Positions 1 to 11,609 of a stretch of 64,000 bases of DNA are shown here, piece after piece. The stretch comes from Epiperipatus broadwayi (taxonomy: Eukaryota > Onychophora > Udeonychophora > Euonychophora > Peripatidae): NCBI GenBank assembly GCA_028023455.1, contig JAQFVV010000253.1, forward strand, positions 1,062,469 through 1,126,468. The letters run 5' to 3'. Both the position numbers and the translations under genes were made by a program. Positions within the stretch are counted from its first letter, which is position 1. Every line of letters starts with the position of its first letter. The notes under the pieces were generated by a model. It was not told where the DNA came from. It was given only the letters and a program-made list of their open reading frames with translations, and did not search any database.

Positions 1-2850
1 AATATCACTTTTTTCAAGAGCAAATGTATATTTTCTTTAATATTATTTCTACCAAAAACACTACATCCAAATTATTCCTATGATTAATTTACTATTATGT
101 TTCCATTTTTATTAATAAGCTGAACAAGATATTTATAGTTGTTAACTTCTTCTAATTCATCACTATTAATCTTTATTTTCTTTTTCTTTTAGAAAATCCA
201 TTCAACATTAATCTTTTTAGCATCTTCCTTTAGTCTTACTTTTTATACTTTCATTTGATATTTCTTGCAACATTTCCTGAAGCTCTCAAGCATTATTTTC
301 TAAAACAATTACATCATTTGTAAAATCTAGATGATTTAAACAATCTCCATTTATTTTTGTATTTATAAGTCGGATTATTTATATCATCTAATATTAAATA
401 GTGAATGTCTTTAGAAAAAATTTGAACCTTATTTAAATTTTCCAATTAAAGTCAATTGTTAATATTAGCACATACATTACTATATACACAACATCTCAAG
501 GGGTATTATTGTTCTCTCTTATTCAAGTATTGTGGACTTAGTGAAATGATTGTACTAGCATGGGAAACCAATCTGAACTTTTAGATTCTTGAATATTGAA
601 TTTAACATAATTCTGCCATAAGGAAGGTTAAAGATTTTTCTAAAATCATTCAATATTTAATGTTAGATGATGGAAATACTCCCATATAAGTTAAACTAAA
701 ATGCTATCATCACAAATCTTCAGGAAAAGTTGAATTTACTTTTACTTCCTTAGCTTTCCATTTTCATCCACAAAATACTTTTTGCAAAACTGCAATAAAA
801 AGTTTTGGGGGTATGAAACAATCTGTCATATACCTCTCTCAATGTTAATTTTCCTAATATTACTAGTAATATAATCCTTGATGTTGCATTTTGATCAATA
901 TTCTTCAGAAAATGACAATGCCCTGAATCTATATCTTGATGATCCAATGCTGAAGAAAATATTATTAATTAAAACATTTTAGATTATTTCTTTCCCTCAA
1001 ATGGAAAGTAAAGATTAACTTTTAATTTTAAGTTAAAGTGTTATAATTTTCTTTTATCTTTCTAAAAGTATTCCTTCATAATCACTGCAGAAATGCTTAT
1101 AGAATCAAATTCCTTTTCATAATCTTCAAATCCAAAGCATAATGGCAACTCATAGTTATTAATCTATTTTATAGCTTTTTTCAATTCTTGGATGTGGTCC
1201 ATTATGCTAAAATCATTTTTAAGTCCAGTTTGTTTTGTTTTTTGTTTTTTTTCTTTTTGTTTTTTTGGTTAGTTAAAATCCAAAGTTCATTGTAAACGTG
1301 GTATAATTATCTTGATACAGATTTTGTATAGAAATGATAAAAAACTATTAGACTTCTAATTTCTAATATCTTCTTCATCAACGTTTAACTACATTTTTCT
1401 CATTTAGATATTTGGTAGATAACTTTGTTTACATTTTAATATATTCTTACCTGCTTCTTTTAAGATATCATCATGATTCCACTATTACCTGGAGCTTTTT
1501 CTTACTTCATAAATTTAATTGCACGCCTCATTTCTTCATTTAAAATCCTGGGCAATTCAAAAGAATGTAATAATTGTAGGAAATATTACGTTTCTTTGTT
1601 CTTTATTTCTATATAATTCTTTATAAAATTCTTCCACAAATTTCATAATGGCATCTCTCAATTTTTGTAATAGTTATATCTTTTTTCTTATTGCAGAAAT
1701 ATGTGTCGTACCAATACCAAAATGTTGTTTTACAGTCTTAATATTTTTATTCTTTTCTATAACTTTTGCTGCTAATTTACAACAACATTTTTTTATAACG
1801 TTATTAACTCTTTTTCGCATCATTTTACATAATTCTAGATATTCAGTCCTTCTTAATGAATCATTTTTATATATTTTCATGTTCCTTCTTTTGTTCAAAA
1901 ATTGTCTTGACTCAATAGAAAGTTTACTGATAAAATGCTGCTTTTTGTATCATTTCTTTTCGTTATCGTTTTTAATAGTGTATTCATTATCTTCCTAATG
2001 ATTTTATTCAAATCTGAACCATCTTCAAAATGTGTTAATATTTTTAAACGATCTTCAAGTCCTAATTTAAATTCGTTGAAATGTTTTTGATAGTTAGGAA
2101 TATTATCTATGGCTATATTGTCTCACTACTTCTGCGATAACACTTTTACATCGTACTAATCGATTAACACTTCCTGTGTTGAATTTATTAAGAACATCAC
2201 AATGTTAAAATACATTCTGGTGTTAATAAAAATATAATCCAATTCTATTGTACCTTCACTTACTTCCATGTCAATTTTCGTTTAAATATTTTTTTCAAAA
2301 AAAAAATTTATGATATAAGTGTTTCTTTCATGCGGACTCCACAAGTCTGTGTCCTATATCAACCTTTCAATCAGTTGCAAAATTCTAGCATTAAAGTCTA
2401 CTATGACAATTTTGAAATGTCATTTGAACTGATCAAAAGCCTTTTGAGTATCCACATAAAATTCTTCTACTTCTTCATTACAATAAGAACTTGTCGATGC
2501 ATAAATCTAAGTTAGGTGCATTTGTTATCTTTTATTAGGGTGAATAATTAATCTTGCCACTGACTGTTACACCGTCAATCTTCACAATTTTATACTTTCA
2601 CTTTTTATTTATAATATATCCTGTTTTTGTGGGGTATGTCTACTTTTTAAATCAATTGTCTCTTCAAAAAACCAACAATGTCATTCCTTCTTTCAATTCT
2701 TGACATCTTCCTTCACTTGAAAGTGATCTGCAGTTTAAACACTTAAAGGACATTATCAATGGCAACCTGGGTCCACAATCAGGGGATTTTTAAAAGTCCA
2801 CCAGCAGCTATTTAGCTAAAACCTTTACAGCCTCCTGGGAATAAGGACCA
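1..2850 (-). mobile_element. RTE-type LINE, degenerate copy running off the left edge
   Basis: Reading the minus strand from about 2850 leftward gives the 5' leader, the endonuclease region and then the reverse transcriptase of a non-LTR retrotransposon, colinear with the plus copy at 3178-6060. The best preserved part is 1898-1674, which matches the linker of the other copy (both read KIYKN, then an RTEYLEL or RIEYLEF motif, then a basic KRV segment). The segment 947-750 matches RT residues around a DSGHCHFLKN motif. Near 340-303 the catalytic box reads FTND instead of FADD, so the first Asp is lost. Many stops and frameshifts are present. The 3' end lies outside the window. It is a dead copy. 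RTE clade is inferred from similarity to the better plus copy. Confidence 0.75.
1674..1898 (-). pseudogene. RTE ORF fragment, endonuclease-RT linker
   Basis: A 74-codon open stretch on the minus strand of the left RTE copy. It parallels the plus-strand segment at 4207-4449: both contain the MKIYKN motif, an EYLE motif, a KRV block and a cysteine-containing basic helix. This linker joins endonuclease and reverse transcriptase in RTE-type ORF2. It is flanked by frameshifts, so no complete protein can be made. It is the clearest evidence that the left 2.8 kb is coding debris rather than host sequence. Confidence 0.65.
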
Positions 2851-3300
2851 TAATTTAAAGGAGACCCTTTGATGTCTCTTGGAGACCTTAAAGGAACTGA
2901 GCAGGGCAAATTTCCTAATGTCCACTCCATATGTTCTTGTTGTTGCAGCTGTTATTACTATGTGATTATTCATATAGTATACAAACATGGATGGGCTGCT
3001 CACCAACATACATTAGCCAGTGTGGGGAGTTTATTGGGTTTTTACCTCTGAGTTTAAGATCAAGCAACACCATGTTTTTTTTTCTTCTCAGTTGCCTGAT
3101 AAGGCAGAATGAATGTATGTGTAAATGATAAATATTTTTCCAATAGATATATACAATAATGATAGACAAAAATAAATCATGACCCTTATTCCCAGAAGGC
3201 TGTAAAGTCACCAACCAATGCAGCAGTTGGGGCCGAAGGTGAAGGGTGCTAAGAATCTCCTGATTGTGGACCCAGGCTCCAATTGATGACAACTTTTTAT
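2770..3300. repeat. Head-to-head junction of two RTE copies
   Basis: The RTE leader occurs twice in inverted orientation. Minus-strand 2850-2700 and plus-strand 3178-3360 share the CCCTTATTCCCAG motif, CTGATTGTGGACCCAGG and CTGCAGATCACTTTCAAG in the same order. The roughly 300-bp spacer (2860-3170) also holds one copy of repeat H. Both RTE coding regions therefore point outward from this junction. Confidence 0.75.
2925..3125 (-). repeat. Repeat H, copy 1
   Basis: Read on the minus strand, this stretch matches 6095-6300 on the plus strand. Shared blocks are a CATTCATTCTGC motif, AGGCAACTGAGAAGAA, a TAATAACA/TAATATCA block and AAGAACATAT. On the minus strand it lies just upstream of the left RTE copy, while its partner lies just downstream of the right RTE copy. 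It is not coding: the overlapping reading frames are short and not conserved between copies. Confidence 0.6.
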
Positions 3301-3342
3301 TTAGGTACATAAAACTGCAGATCACTTTCAAGTGAAGAAATA

Positions 3343-3726
3343 TTGCAAGAATTAGAAAAAGAACTGTCTTACATTAAATGGGACATTATTAGAGTTTGTG
3401 AAGTTAGAAGAAAAGGTGAAAAGACAATTGTACTCTACTATAAAGGCACAAATATTGGAAATACAAGTGGAGTAGGATTCATTATAAATAAAAAATGGAA
3501 GAATAACATTGTGCAGATTGATGGTGTATTAGACAGAGTGTCAAGATTAGTTATACAGCTTAATATCAGATACCAAATGCAGATGATTCAGGTTTATGCC
3601 CCAAGTTCTCTTAGTGATGAAGTAGTAGAATATTTTTATATGGATGTACAAAATGCTTTTGATCAGAGTGAACACATTTTAAAATTGTTATGGGAGTCTT
3701 TAATGCTAGAATTGATAAACAAATGA
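3343..3726 (+). pseudogene. RTE endonuclease domain (EEP fold), N-terminal part
   Basis: A 127-codon open frame resembling the RTE endonuclease. It includes IKWDIIRVCEVRRKGE near residue 10, where the E is the expected metal-binding Glu region. It then has a GVGFIINKK block, RVSRLVIQLN, and QVYAPSS with the conserved Tyr-Ala-Pro. The frame breaks after residue 127, and the following codons (3727-4200) continue the endonuclease in other frames, with an RNERGH-like motif near 3770. In an intact element this domain nicks target DNA to prime reverse transcription. Here it is disrupted. Confidence 0.75.
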
Positions 3727-4206
3727 AAGATGAAAGTGCTGTGGGTAATTTTGGTTATGGTAATTGAAATGAGAGAGGTCATAGACTTATGGAGTTTGCA
3801 GAAAAAGAAAAAAATTATATCATAAATTATTTTTTGAGAAAAATGTTAAAAGGAAATGGACATGGAAACACCCAAATGAAAGTACAGCAGAATTGAATTA
3901 TATATTGATTAACAGAAAAACACATATTTCAAGATTGTAATGTTCTTAATAAATTTAGCACAGAAAATGATCATCGATTAGTAAGATGTAAGATATTGTT
4001 AATGCAAAACTAGAGAGACAAAAATTATTAAGAAAAACGATATTTACAGTTGATATTCCTAATCTTCATAAACACTCTAATGAATTTAAATTAGAACTTA
4101 CAAATCGGTTTCAAGTATTAGTAGATTTTGAACATGATTTAGATTTGAATGAAATTAATAAGAAAATAAATGATACACTTTTAAAAACTGCAACAAAAAG
4201 AAGCAG

Positions 4207-5850
4207 TTGACCAATAAAATTTCTACTGAAACTAGAGAATTTATGAAGAAAAAATGGAATATGAAGATATACAAAAATCATGCATTAAAAAGGATTGAAT
4301 ACCTCGAATTCTGTGAAATGGTGCGGAAAAGAGTTGAAAATTATATAAGAAAGTATAACTGTGAACCAGCAAGCAAAGCTGTAGAAGAGAATATAAGTCT
4401 CAAGAGTATTAACATTTTAGTATTGGTAGGAAATATATATCTGCAATAAAGAAAAAAGATGGAACTATTACTAAAAAGTAAGATGACTTCGTGAAATGGG
4501 TAGAAGAGTTCTATCAAGAATTATATAGTAATAAAGAACAAGTACCTCCTATATCTATTATATCTTCCGAATTGCCCAGAATTTTAAATGAAGAAGTGAG
4601 ACATGCAATTAAATTTATGAAGAAAGGAAAAGGTCCAGGTATTAATGGAATTATAATTGATATATTAAAAAAGCAGGTGAAAAAATAGAAAAATTTTTAA
4701 TGAAGTTATATACCAAATGTCTAAATGATAAAGATGTAATAAATGATGCAGTAATAATATTAATATTTTAAAAAGGTAATAATGAAGATATTAGAAAATA
4801 CAGATGTATCAGCCTTTTATCAGTTTTATACAAACTTTTTACCAATATAATTACAACTTGTCTACAGAGAACAATGGATTTCCACCAACCAAGAGAACAA
4901 GCTGGATTTAAAAGTTTGTTTTAATACAGTAGATAATATCCAGGTATTGAGAGAAGTTATACAAATGACAAATAAATATGTGTTGCCATTATGCTTGGGA
5001 TTTGTAGATTATGCAAAGGCATTTGATTCTATAAACATTTCTTCAGTGATTAAAGCATTGAATCATCAAGTATAGATCCAGGATATTGTCATATTTTAAA
5101 GAATATTTATAAAAATGCAACAGCAACAATTAGATTACATAATGATACTAGAAAAGTCAAGATTGAGAAGGGGTGACTCCATATCTCCAAAACATTTTGC
5201 AGCAGTGCTGCAAAAAGTATTTTGTGGATTAAAATGGGAATCTAAAAGAGTGAAAATAAATGGAGATTATTTTTACGTCATTCAGATTTTGCAGATGATG
5301 TAATTGTTTTTGCAAATAATGTTTCAGAGTTGCAGGAAATGTTGCAGGAGTTATTAGGTGAAAGTAGGACTAAAGATAAATGTTAAAAAGACTAAAGTAA
5401 AGTTCAATAAATTTTCTCAAAATATGAAAATAAAGATTGATTATAATGAGTTACAAGAAGTTAACAGCTACAAATATCTTGGTCAGATTATTAATACAGA
5501 TGAAAACATAATAGATGAAATTAATCATAGAATTAAACTTGGTTCGAGTGCTTTTGGTAGAAATAACTTGATACTAAAAGGAAATATGCCTATGTGTTTG
5601 AAAAGGAAGGTTTTTAATAAATGTGTTTTACCAGTTCTTACTTATAGATATGAGACTTGGATATTTAATAGAAGAGCAATACAGAGACTTCAGACCATTC
5701 AAAAAAGTATGGAAAGATGCATGTTAGGAGTAACAAGAAGAGATCAAAAACGCAATATATGGGTAAGAGCACAAACAGGTGTTGTTGGCCTCATTGAAAA
5801 ATTAAAAGACTGAAATGGAGTTGGGTTGGACATATTGCTAGAAGAGATCA
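4207..5850 (+). pseudogene. RTE reverse transcriptase, frameshifted
   Basis: The RT is spread over several frames. The segment 4491-4688 holds the fingers region (VEEFYQELYSNKE, then IKFMKKGKGPGINGI). At 4770-4920 a KKGN..DIRKY, ISLLSVLYKLF, QPREQAGFK series follows. Motif A (FVDYAKAFDS) lies near 5000-5030, motif B near 5170 as RRGDSISPKHF, motif C (FADD) near 5290. The segment 5358-5813 is the thumb and C-terminal tail, with KINVKKTK, NSYKYLGQI, TYRYETW and MERCMLG. Catalytic Asp residues are retained, but frameshifts make the product non-functional. The enzyme would copy element RNA at a nicked target. Confidence 0.8.
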
Positions 5851-6094
5851 TAATAGATGGTCAATTTAAATCTTAAACTGGATTCCAAGAGATTATAAAA
5901 GACCCAGAAAGAGATAACATGTGAGATGAATGGATTATAAGAAGGTGTGCAGGGGTGATGTGGAGAAGAGAAACTAAAGATCGGAGAAGATGGTTTGAAC
6001 TTGGAGAGACCTTAATTCTGCAGTGGATTGATAATGGTTGATGATATTGATGATGATGACTATAATCTCTGAAATATATATTTTAAAACACTAA

Positions 6095-6300
6095 TTCACA
6101 CACATTCATTCTGCTTTCAAGAAAAGTTTATATTTAATTTATGAACTATTAGGCAACTGAGAAGAATCACCATGGTATTTATTAATACTAAAACTCCGAG
6201 ATAAAACATAAAAAGCACATCATGATATCTGTTCGTGTTCATATATTATATGAGTAATAATATCAGTTGCAGTGACAAGAACATATATAGTAGACATAAA
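6095..6300 (+). repeat. Repeat H, copy 2
   Basis: Partner of the minus-strand repeat at 2925-3125. It begins just after the RTE 3' end. Because H lies upstream of one RTE copy and downstream of the other, it may be part of a larger composite or an older repeat into which RTE copies landed. No reading frame is conserved. Confidence 0.55.
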
Positions 6301-6452
6301 TTTATTATGCTCGGTTTCTTTAAAGCATTAAAAAAATCGGAATCTTTTTTCAATTAACAACAAACTCTTTTTTAGAACGTGTGTGCTATATTATTATACT
6401 ATATGCATACTTATAGTGATAAAATGAAAAGACAATTAATAAATATCTTTAC

Positions 6453-6678
6453 CTCATTTTTAGTCTCATCATTATGAAAGTATGAGTCTACGTAAAGTTT
6501 GCCCACTGCCAATTTCATCATATTTTTCGTGTTGAGACTGCATTGCTTCCATCTGGGTGATTCAGCAGTAATTCCTATCATTTGATGATCAATTTTTTTT
6601 GCTTCTTGAAATAATTTTGATGATAAATAAAATAAATTACTTAAAGCAAAACGCAATCCTAAATAATTTGCAATTAAT
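6453..6678 (-). CDS. M13 metallopeptidase (neprilysin/ECE family), internal exon
   Basis: This minus-strand exon is bounded by an acceptor (a T-rich tract ending TATAG at 6679-6680) and a donor (GAG then GTAAAG at 6452-6447). It encodes one split base plus 75 codons. The protein has the M13 signature region IANYLGLRF, then SPRWKQCSLNT and KLAVGKLYVDSYF. These match the conserved ANYL-W-R, PRW-x2-C and A-G-x-L/M-F/Y-V blocks of neprilysins and endothelin-converting enzymes. The first base completes an Arg codon with the last two bases of exon 16284-16154, giving TPKR then LIANYL. These are membrane-anchored or secreted zinc ectopeptidases that cleave small peptides. The next exon, toward HExxH, is not between here and position 1. 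Confidence 0.9.
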
Positions 6679-6954
6679 CTATAAAAAAAAATGTAAATTA
6701 ATATTGAAATAAGCAAACAGTTTAAACTTCGTGGCTAATTGTTCTAAAGTGCAAAATATAAAATGTGCTAACACGCACAAGCACACAAAGCTGAAGACAA
6801 ATAAAGAAATGTATATATATTTATTTTATTTTAATATATATATTAAATTAAGTGGCTAAGCGCTTTCAAGGGTCAAAGCCCTCATATTCATAGTCATTTT
6901 GTAAATAGATAAGAAATTGATTAGGAGCGATGTAAATTTATGCAAATGCGGTAG

Positions 6955-7146
6955 TTACGTATTCCATTTCCGGGACATTTTGTAGCAAGAATCTTTTCTA
7001 TTTATGGCGTCACTATCTCTAGCGATAAAGTAAGCCTCTTTTATCTTCCTTTTGAGATCGTATCGCTCTCTGCAAACCACAACTGGATCTCTAGGTTGGC
7101 AATCGTGATCAGCTGATTCAAAAACTGAACTATAAGAAGTGTCCAC
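6955..7146 (-). pseudogene. Penelope-like element, GIY-YIG C-terminal fragment (left arm)
   Basis: The 63-codon minus-strand frame contains HDCQPRDPVVVCRERYDLKR, then KIKEAYFIARDSDAINR and a terminal SRKWNT. The pattern of a basic R-x2-K-x-KEA helix followed by an acidic-basic segment, IN and a C-terminal W matches the end of PLE endonuclease domains, where the Glu is catalytic. The N-terminal GIY-YIG part is missing here. In the family this nuclease nicks the target for reverse transcription. Confidence 0.6.
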
Positions 7147-7204
7147 CAGTGCTTTATTATAGGAGTATGTGTGTTGGGATATCCTAGTCCAACAAACTAA
7201 TCAA

Positions 7205-7560
7205 TAACACTAAAGACAGCCTACCATCCTCGCTGACACCTCAGGTGATCTAAAATATTGCCTGCCCTGAAAAATATTGTAAATCATCATATTATGGTAA
7301 GACCAGGGCCTCTCTATTCACTAGGCCATCCCAACACACATACTTCTATAATAAAGCACTGGTGGAAACTTCTTTCAGTTTTTGCACAGCACCGCACATC
7401 AGCTGGTCACGATTGCCAACCTAGAGATCCAGTTGTGGTTTGCAGAGAGCGACACAATCTCAAAAGGAAGATAAAAGAGGCTTACTTTATCGCTAGAGAT
7501 AGTGACGCCATAAATAGAAAAGACTCTTGCTACAAAATATCCCGGAAATGGAATACGTAA
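7205..7560 (+). pseudogene. Penelope-like element, GIY-YIG region (right arm plus loop)
   Basis: The plus copy reaches further 5' than its partner. In one frame it reads NNTKDSLPSS, then a V-stop-NIACPEKYCK block, SSYYGKTRASLFTRPSQH, and the shared C-terminal KIKEAYFIARDSDAINR. The Cys-rich YK-C then YYGKT then R-x-SQH order fits the GIY-YIG core of PLEs (Y, Y-G-x-T, R, H). An in-frame stop near 7250 and a frame change after the core make it non-functional. Confidence 0.6.
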
Positions 7561-7812
7561 CTATCACATTTGCATAAATTTACATCGCTCCTAATCAATT
7601 TCTTATCTATTTACAAAATGACTATGAATATGAGGGCTCTGACCCTTGAAAGCACTTAGCCACTTAATTTAATATATATATTAAAATAAAATAAATATAT
7701 ATATATCTTTATTTGTCTTCAGCTTTGTGTACTTGTGCGTGTTAGCGCATTTTATATTTTGTAAATTAATATTCTAAAAAACAAAATCTCAATATACAGC
7801 AAAAATTTAGAG

Positions 7813-8400
7813 ATGATTTTTATCAATCATTTTTGCTTTTTACTTATATATATATATATATTGTATTGTTTCTACAAACTGAGGTTTTTACTCTTGCAGA
7901 AAGCTAAAAATAGACAAAGGACTAAAGAATGGGAAATATCCCTTATTAAACATTTGGTATACATAAATATCAAGAATGAACATTTTGCCAATGATAAACT
8001 CTGGATATCACTTCCATACATACCCAGGGATATCCATTGATTAAATAAAATCTGTGCAGAAATATACCAAGTTGGCCTTAGCATCATCTAATTAACAATA
8101 CTAAAGACAAACTGCCCCTGAGCTGAGGTCCCAAGTGATGTACAAAATTAGATGCTACAACATAAACTGCCATGCAGTTTATTATGGGGCATCACAATCA
8201 CAAACCAATTTATCTACAAGAATCGCACAGCACAGATAGCAATATAATCGAGCTAAGGTAAACGCAGAAATTAAATCCATTTTTAGCACGAATCCAAGCT
8301 GGGCCACAACTTTGAGTATACATCTGTCGCTGTCATCTGCTCTGAAAGAAATGGTGCTAAACATAAAGTTAAGGAGGCATAGCATATTACCAAAAACATA
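7813..8400 (+). pseudogene. Second Penelope-like fragment, strongly decayed
   Basis: Positions 7813-8040 are open and read AKNRQRTKEWEISLIKH, then KLWISLPYIPRDIH. Downstream frames give TILKTNC, AEVPSDVQN, then FIYKNRTAQHR. The order LPYIP, then a TLKxxL-like strand, then a Cys-containing GIY-YIG start resembles the RT/endonuclease linker of PLEs. The segment 8088-8150 also resembles the loop of the neighbouring inverted repeat (both have ACTAAAGACA then a CC-rich block). Several stops are present. Assignment is tentative. Confidence 0.35.
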
Positions 8401-9972
8401 AACGCTATAATCAAATAAGAGGTTTGTTTAAATGAACTTATTTTCACTCTTTATTCAAATTTTATGCAATTTTCTGTCTTGTTTATTCTTAGATGAATAT
8501 TATAAGCTCCTCAGACAACTATTGCTATGAATATGGCTACCAGATAGTCGAAAGCATCCTAAACATACTATGCTGTAAGAATTAAATAAAGCTTTTCTCC
8601 ATATACATCATTTATGTACTTATTTTAAATTACATTGTTCTGAGAAAAGTTTATTAAAATTTCGAAATTACATTATAATAATTGAGTTGCTTTTTTGTCT
8701 ATTGGAAAAGTAAAATATCTGGCTAAGTTATATTTCAAGTGGCATTGATAATTTTATATAACGATCAATTAGTATTCTTGGAAACCTTAACCATGATCAG
8801 ATTTATGGCCAATTTTATTACAATTTAGCTGTATTCTAGACAATCAAATATTATTTACAATCGCCATATTCATTTATAGAAGACCTCATGAAAATAATAT
8901 TGACTGCTAATTTAAATTAGGCAATAAATCATACTCTCCAGTGGCTGAACTAAAAAAATTGCTCCCCAGAAGAGAAAATCAAAAAGAGCTCCCTCAGCAA
9001 TTTATGAAACATAGTTAATAATTGTTTTTATGTGAACATGTGGTCGGCGGGCATTTCTTTCCTTTGCAACTCAGTAGTTAGCCACTGATATCCTTACATC
9101 TATACTTTTAGCATTTTCCAGGATTTCAGATAACATGAAACTCTTCACAAGTGAAATCTCAGAAATTAACACAAAAAGTACACCAATGTTAATACCAAAA
9201 CAAATTTGAAAGTGTGTAAAAGTCCCCAGCAATCAGCAACTATCTAAAAAGTCGAATATTTAAATTAGCGATTTACATAATCGGTTTCCCATTTAAATGC
9301 CCTGACAAATCCTACAGCTCATGATTGCTATGAATTCTGGCTTCACTGGCCGAAAGTATCCTTAGCAAGTATTAAGAAATTAACATTCAATAATCTTTTC
9401 TTAAGCCAACATTTAAAAAAACGGTGTATGTAAGAAAAGAAATGCAAAACAAAAAGCAAAAACAGTGAGAATAAGTATAAATCGTATTTAATGAACAATA
9501 GATATCAGAACTTAAAATATATAAAAGCTAATGCAGTTGTTCTCTTGATTTTACTTATTGGAAACAGTTAAAATCTTTAGTTTTATGATCATTATTTTGA
9601 AAGTTATTTACTTAGATTCAGAATAAATTTTAAAACAACATAAAAGTTATTATTATTCTATTCACTGAGAACAAAAACAAATATATTAATACATAAAATG
9701 AATATGCATAAAAATCATGAAATAATCAAACCGAAACTTCTTGCAATTAAGTAAAGATACATTCAAAGTTTGTTTGCTTCATAATTTTTATCAGTAAGAC
9801 ATTTTGAAAGCACACACTTTTTAAATGCAACTAAATAATGATAAAATCTAACATGTCTAGTTTCGCTTCTTCAGATAATTATTATGAATATTTGAAATGT
9901 TATTCAAATTATTTCTGATCACAGATTAAATTTTAAACTATTGGGTAATTAAATGATTACAGACTGACAAAT
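8401..9972. other. AT-rich intron sequence without a recognised gene
   Basis: No open frame, splice-bounded exon or repeat family is evident on either strand. One weak direct repeat of about 45 bp is visible: 8520-8565 and 9323-9368 share ATTGCTATGAAT, a GGCT block and GAAAG(C/T)ATCCT. It probably reflects an old repeat. Confidence 0.4.
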
Positions 9973-10546
9973 TATCAAATAAGATATTTTAAGTGCTGGC
10001 TCTGGCTAAGCATTTATCACAAAGCTTGTAGAGGAATTGGCAATCCTCATTGTTTATAACTTACAAGCTTAAGAGATAGGGTCATGTGATCTATGACTCT
10101 TATTTTGACTATTTATAGTCTCTGCCATAAGTCTTATGCAATTTTATATTGCTAAGACTACTAATAAATGGCATGGCTGAAGATATATCAGCCCCATATA
10201 GCTATTTGAGTTGAATAGCTGGGTTTGAAGACATGTAGATGTCTGAAAATTTCAGATTTTCCACTCAATAGATAACTTTTAGATAAGTGCTTGACTTTGG
10301 GTTTGTATTTTTAGATCTAGTATCTGAACCTACCCTGACACCTCTCTGAGGAGTGCCAAAGCACAAAACCATGGTCAGGGGTTTGGGGAAGGGTTCCTGA
10401 CAGAGATATTTTAAGTGCTGGCTCTGGATAAGCAATTATCACAAAGATTGTAGAGGAATTGGCAATCCTCATTGTTTATAACTTACAAGCTTAAGAGATA
10501 GGGTCATGCGATCTATGACTTTTATTTTGACTATCAAATAAGATAT
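9973..10546. mobile_element. Short element with 130-bp terminal direct repeats
   Basis: Two near-identical direct repeats, 9983-10112 and 10405-10534, enclose about 290 bp of unique sequence. The outer junctions share the 15-mer TATCAAATAAGATAT (9973-9987 and 10532-10546), which could be a target duplication or part of the repeat. The layout resembles a miniature LTR (TRIM) element or a partial tandem duplication. The repeats do not start TG and end CA, and I see no primer-binding site, so the class is open. Confidence 0.5.
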
Positions 10547-11605
10547 CTTATTTAAATAAACTATACTTTAGTATAATAACGATTATAGTCAATATAATTT
10601 TGAAAATAGATTTTTGTTTTGAAAATATAAATAAAGTAAATATACTCTCATAATTAGTAGTAGATTTCTGTAATTAATTTAAGTATATAGAAACATTGAC
10701 TACTTTTAATACTGGAAAATGTATTATATTACAAGAATGAGTGCATAATGAAACAGCATTTTTTAAAATTATGGAAAAATTAGTCATTTGAGAAAATCAT
10801 GAACAGCTTATCTGGTGATTAAATATTTCAGCTATGCATACAGAAGATTTGAGAATTAATCTAATAATTCTGAAAACCTTGAACTGCATGGCTTATTTTA
10901 TTTTTTAACATGTTAAAAAAATTTTCCCCTCTCATGAATTATCTTTTTCTTTGTTCATCTAGCATTTTATTTTTCTTATTATTTGCTAAATGTGTGTGTA
11001 TATTTATGTATACACAAAATACGTATTACTAGTTAATAATTATAATTGTAAAACTAAATGGATTGCTAATTGTGTATTATAAGTTAGAGTGCCGCTGGAC
11101 ACAGCATTATTATTAAACGATTATTAAATAAAAATATATCCACAAGAATAAATTTCACATAACAGACTAAATAAAAATACAAAAATAATATATATATATT
11201 TTTAAAAATATGATGATTTTAAAAATTAATGACATAAATAGCTTGAAAGAATAAGATTAAACATTTAAGAAAAGTTTTAAAAAATAAGATAAAATAATTA
11301 TTTTGTATAAAATTATAGTACATATTTTATTTTTAAATATTTTTATTTACATTGATAAGTAATAATGCACTAAAAAAAATTTTCCCAACTCAATTTTCAT
11401 TGTTATATAAAAGTGTGGCATATCCATAAATTAATTAATTCAATTATTAGTTTTAAAAATAGTGATTACATTAATTAATTTATGGACATTCCACTGTTTT
11501 ATTTCAAGTTAAGTATAGCAACTAAAATTGTGATTGAAATATATATATATTTCGATATTTAGTGCATTATTAATTATCAATTTAAATTTAAAAAAATTTT
11601 GTAAT
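10547..11605. other. AT-rich intron sequence
   Basis: Very AT-rich, with short TA runs and no open frame of note. Around 11407-11495 there is a short imperfect inverted match (GGCATATCCATAAATTAATT against AATTAATTTATGGACATTCC), with ATTAATT at both ends. No gene or named repeat is supported. Confidence 0.4.
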
Positions 11606-11609
11606 ATAT

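Larger units (their letters stand above)
3178..6060 (+). mobile_element. RTE-type LINE (5' leader to 3' end)
   Basis: The copy has a short leader, then an apurinic-type endonuclease, a linker, reverse transcriptase and a C-terminal tail, and ends at about 6000-6060 in TGATGATATTGATGATGATG-like repeats. Such short 3' tandem repeats instead of poly-A are typical of RTE elements. Protein matches to the clade are strong by eye: EVRRKG and QVYAPSS in the endonuclease, QPREQAGF, FVDYAKAFDSI (motif A), FADDVIVFAN (motif C), YKYLGQIIN, CVLPVLTY and a final VGHIARRD region. At least six frameshifts or stops break the frame. It sits in the intron or flank downstream of the host M13 exon. Confidence 0.85.
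6752..7761. repeat. Inverted repeat of two Penelope-like element ends
   Basis: The arms are about 6752-7188 and 7324-7761, with a loop of about 135 bp. Outer ends match through CAAAATATAAAATG, a TA-rich tract and CTAAGTGCTTTCAAGGGTCA-type sequence. Both arms encode the C-terminal part of the same GIY-YIG region, so two 5'-truncated PLE copies lie head to head with their 3' ends outward. The loop carries extra coding sequence that belongs to the plus copy only. Confidence 0.8.
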
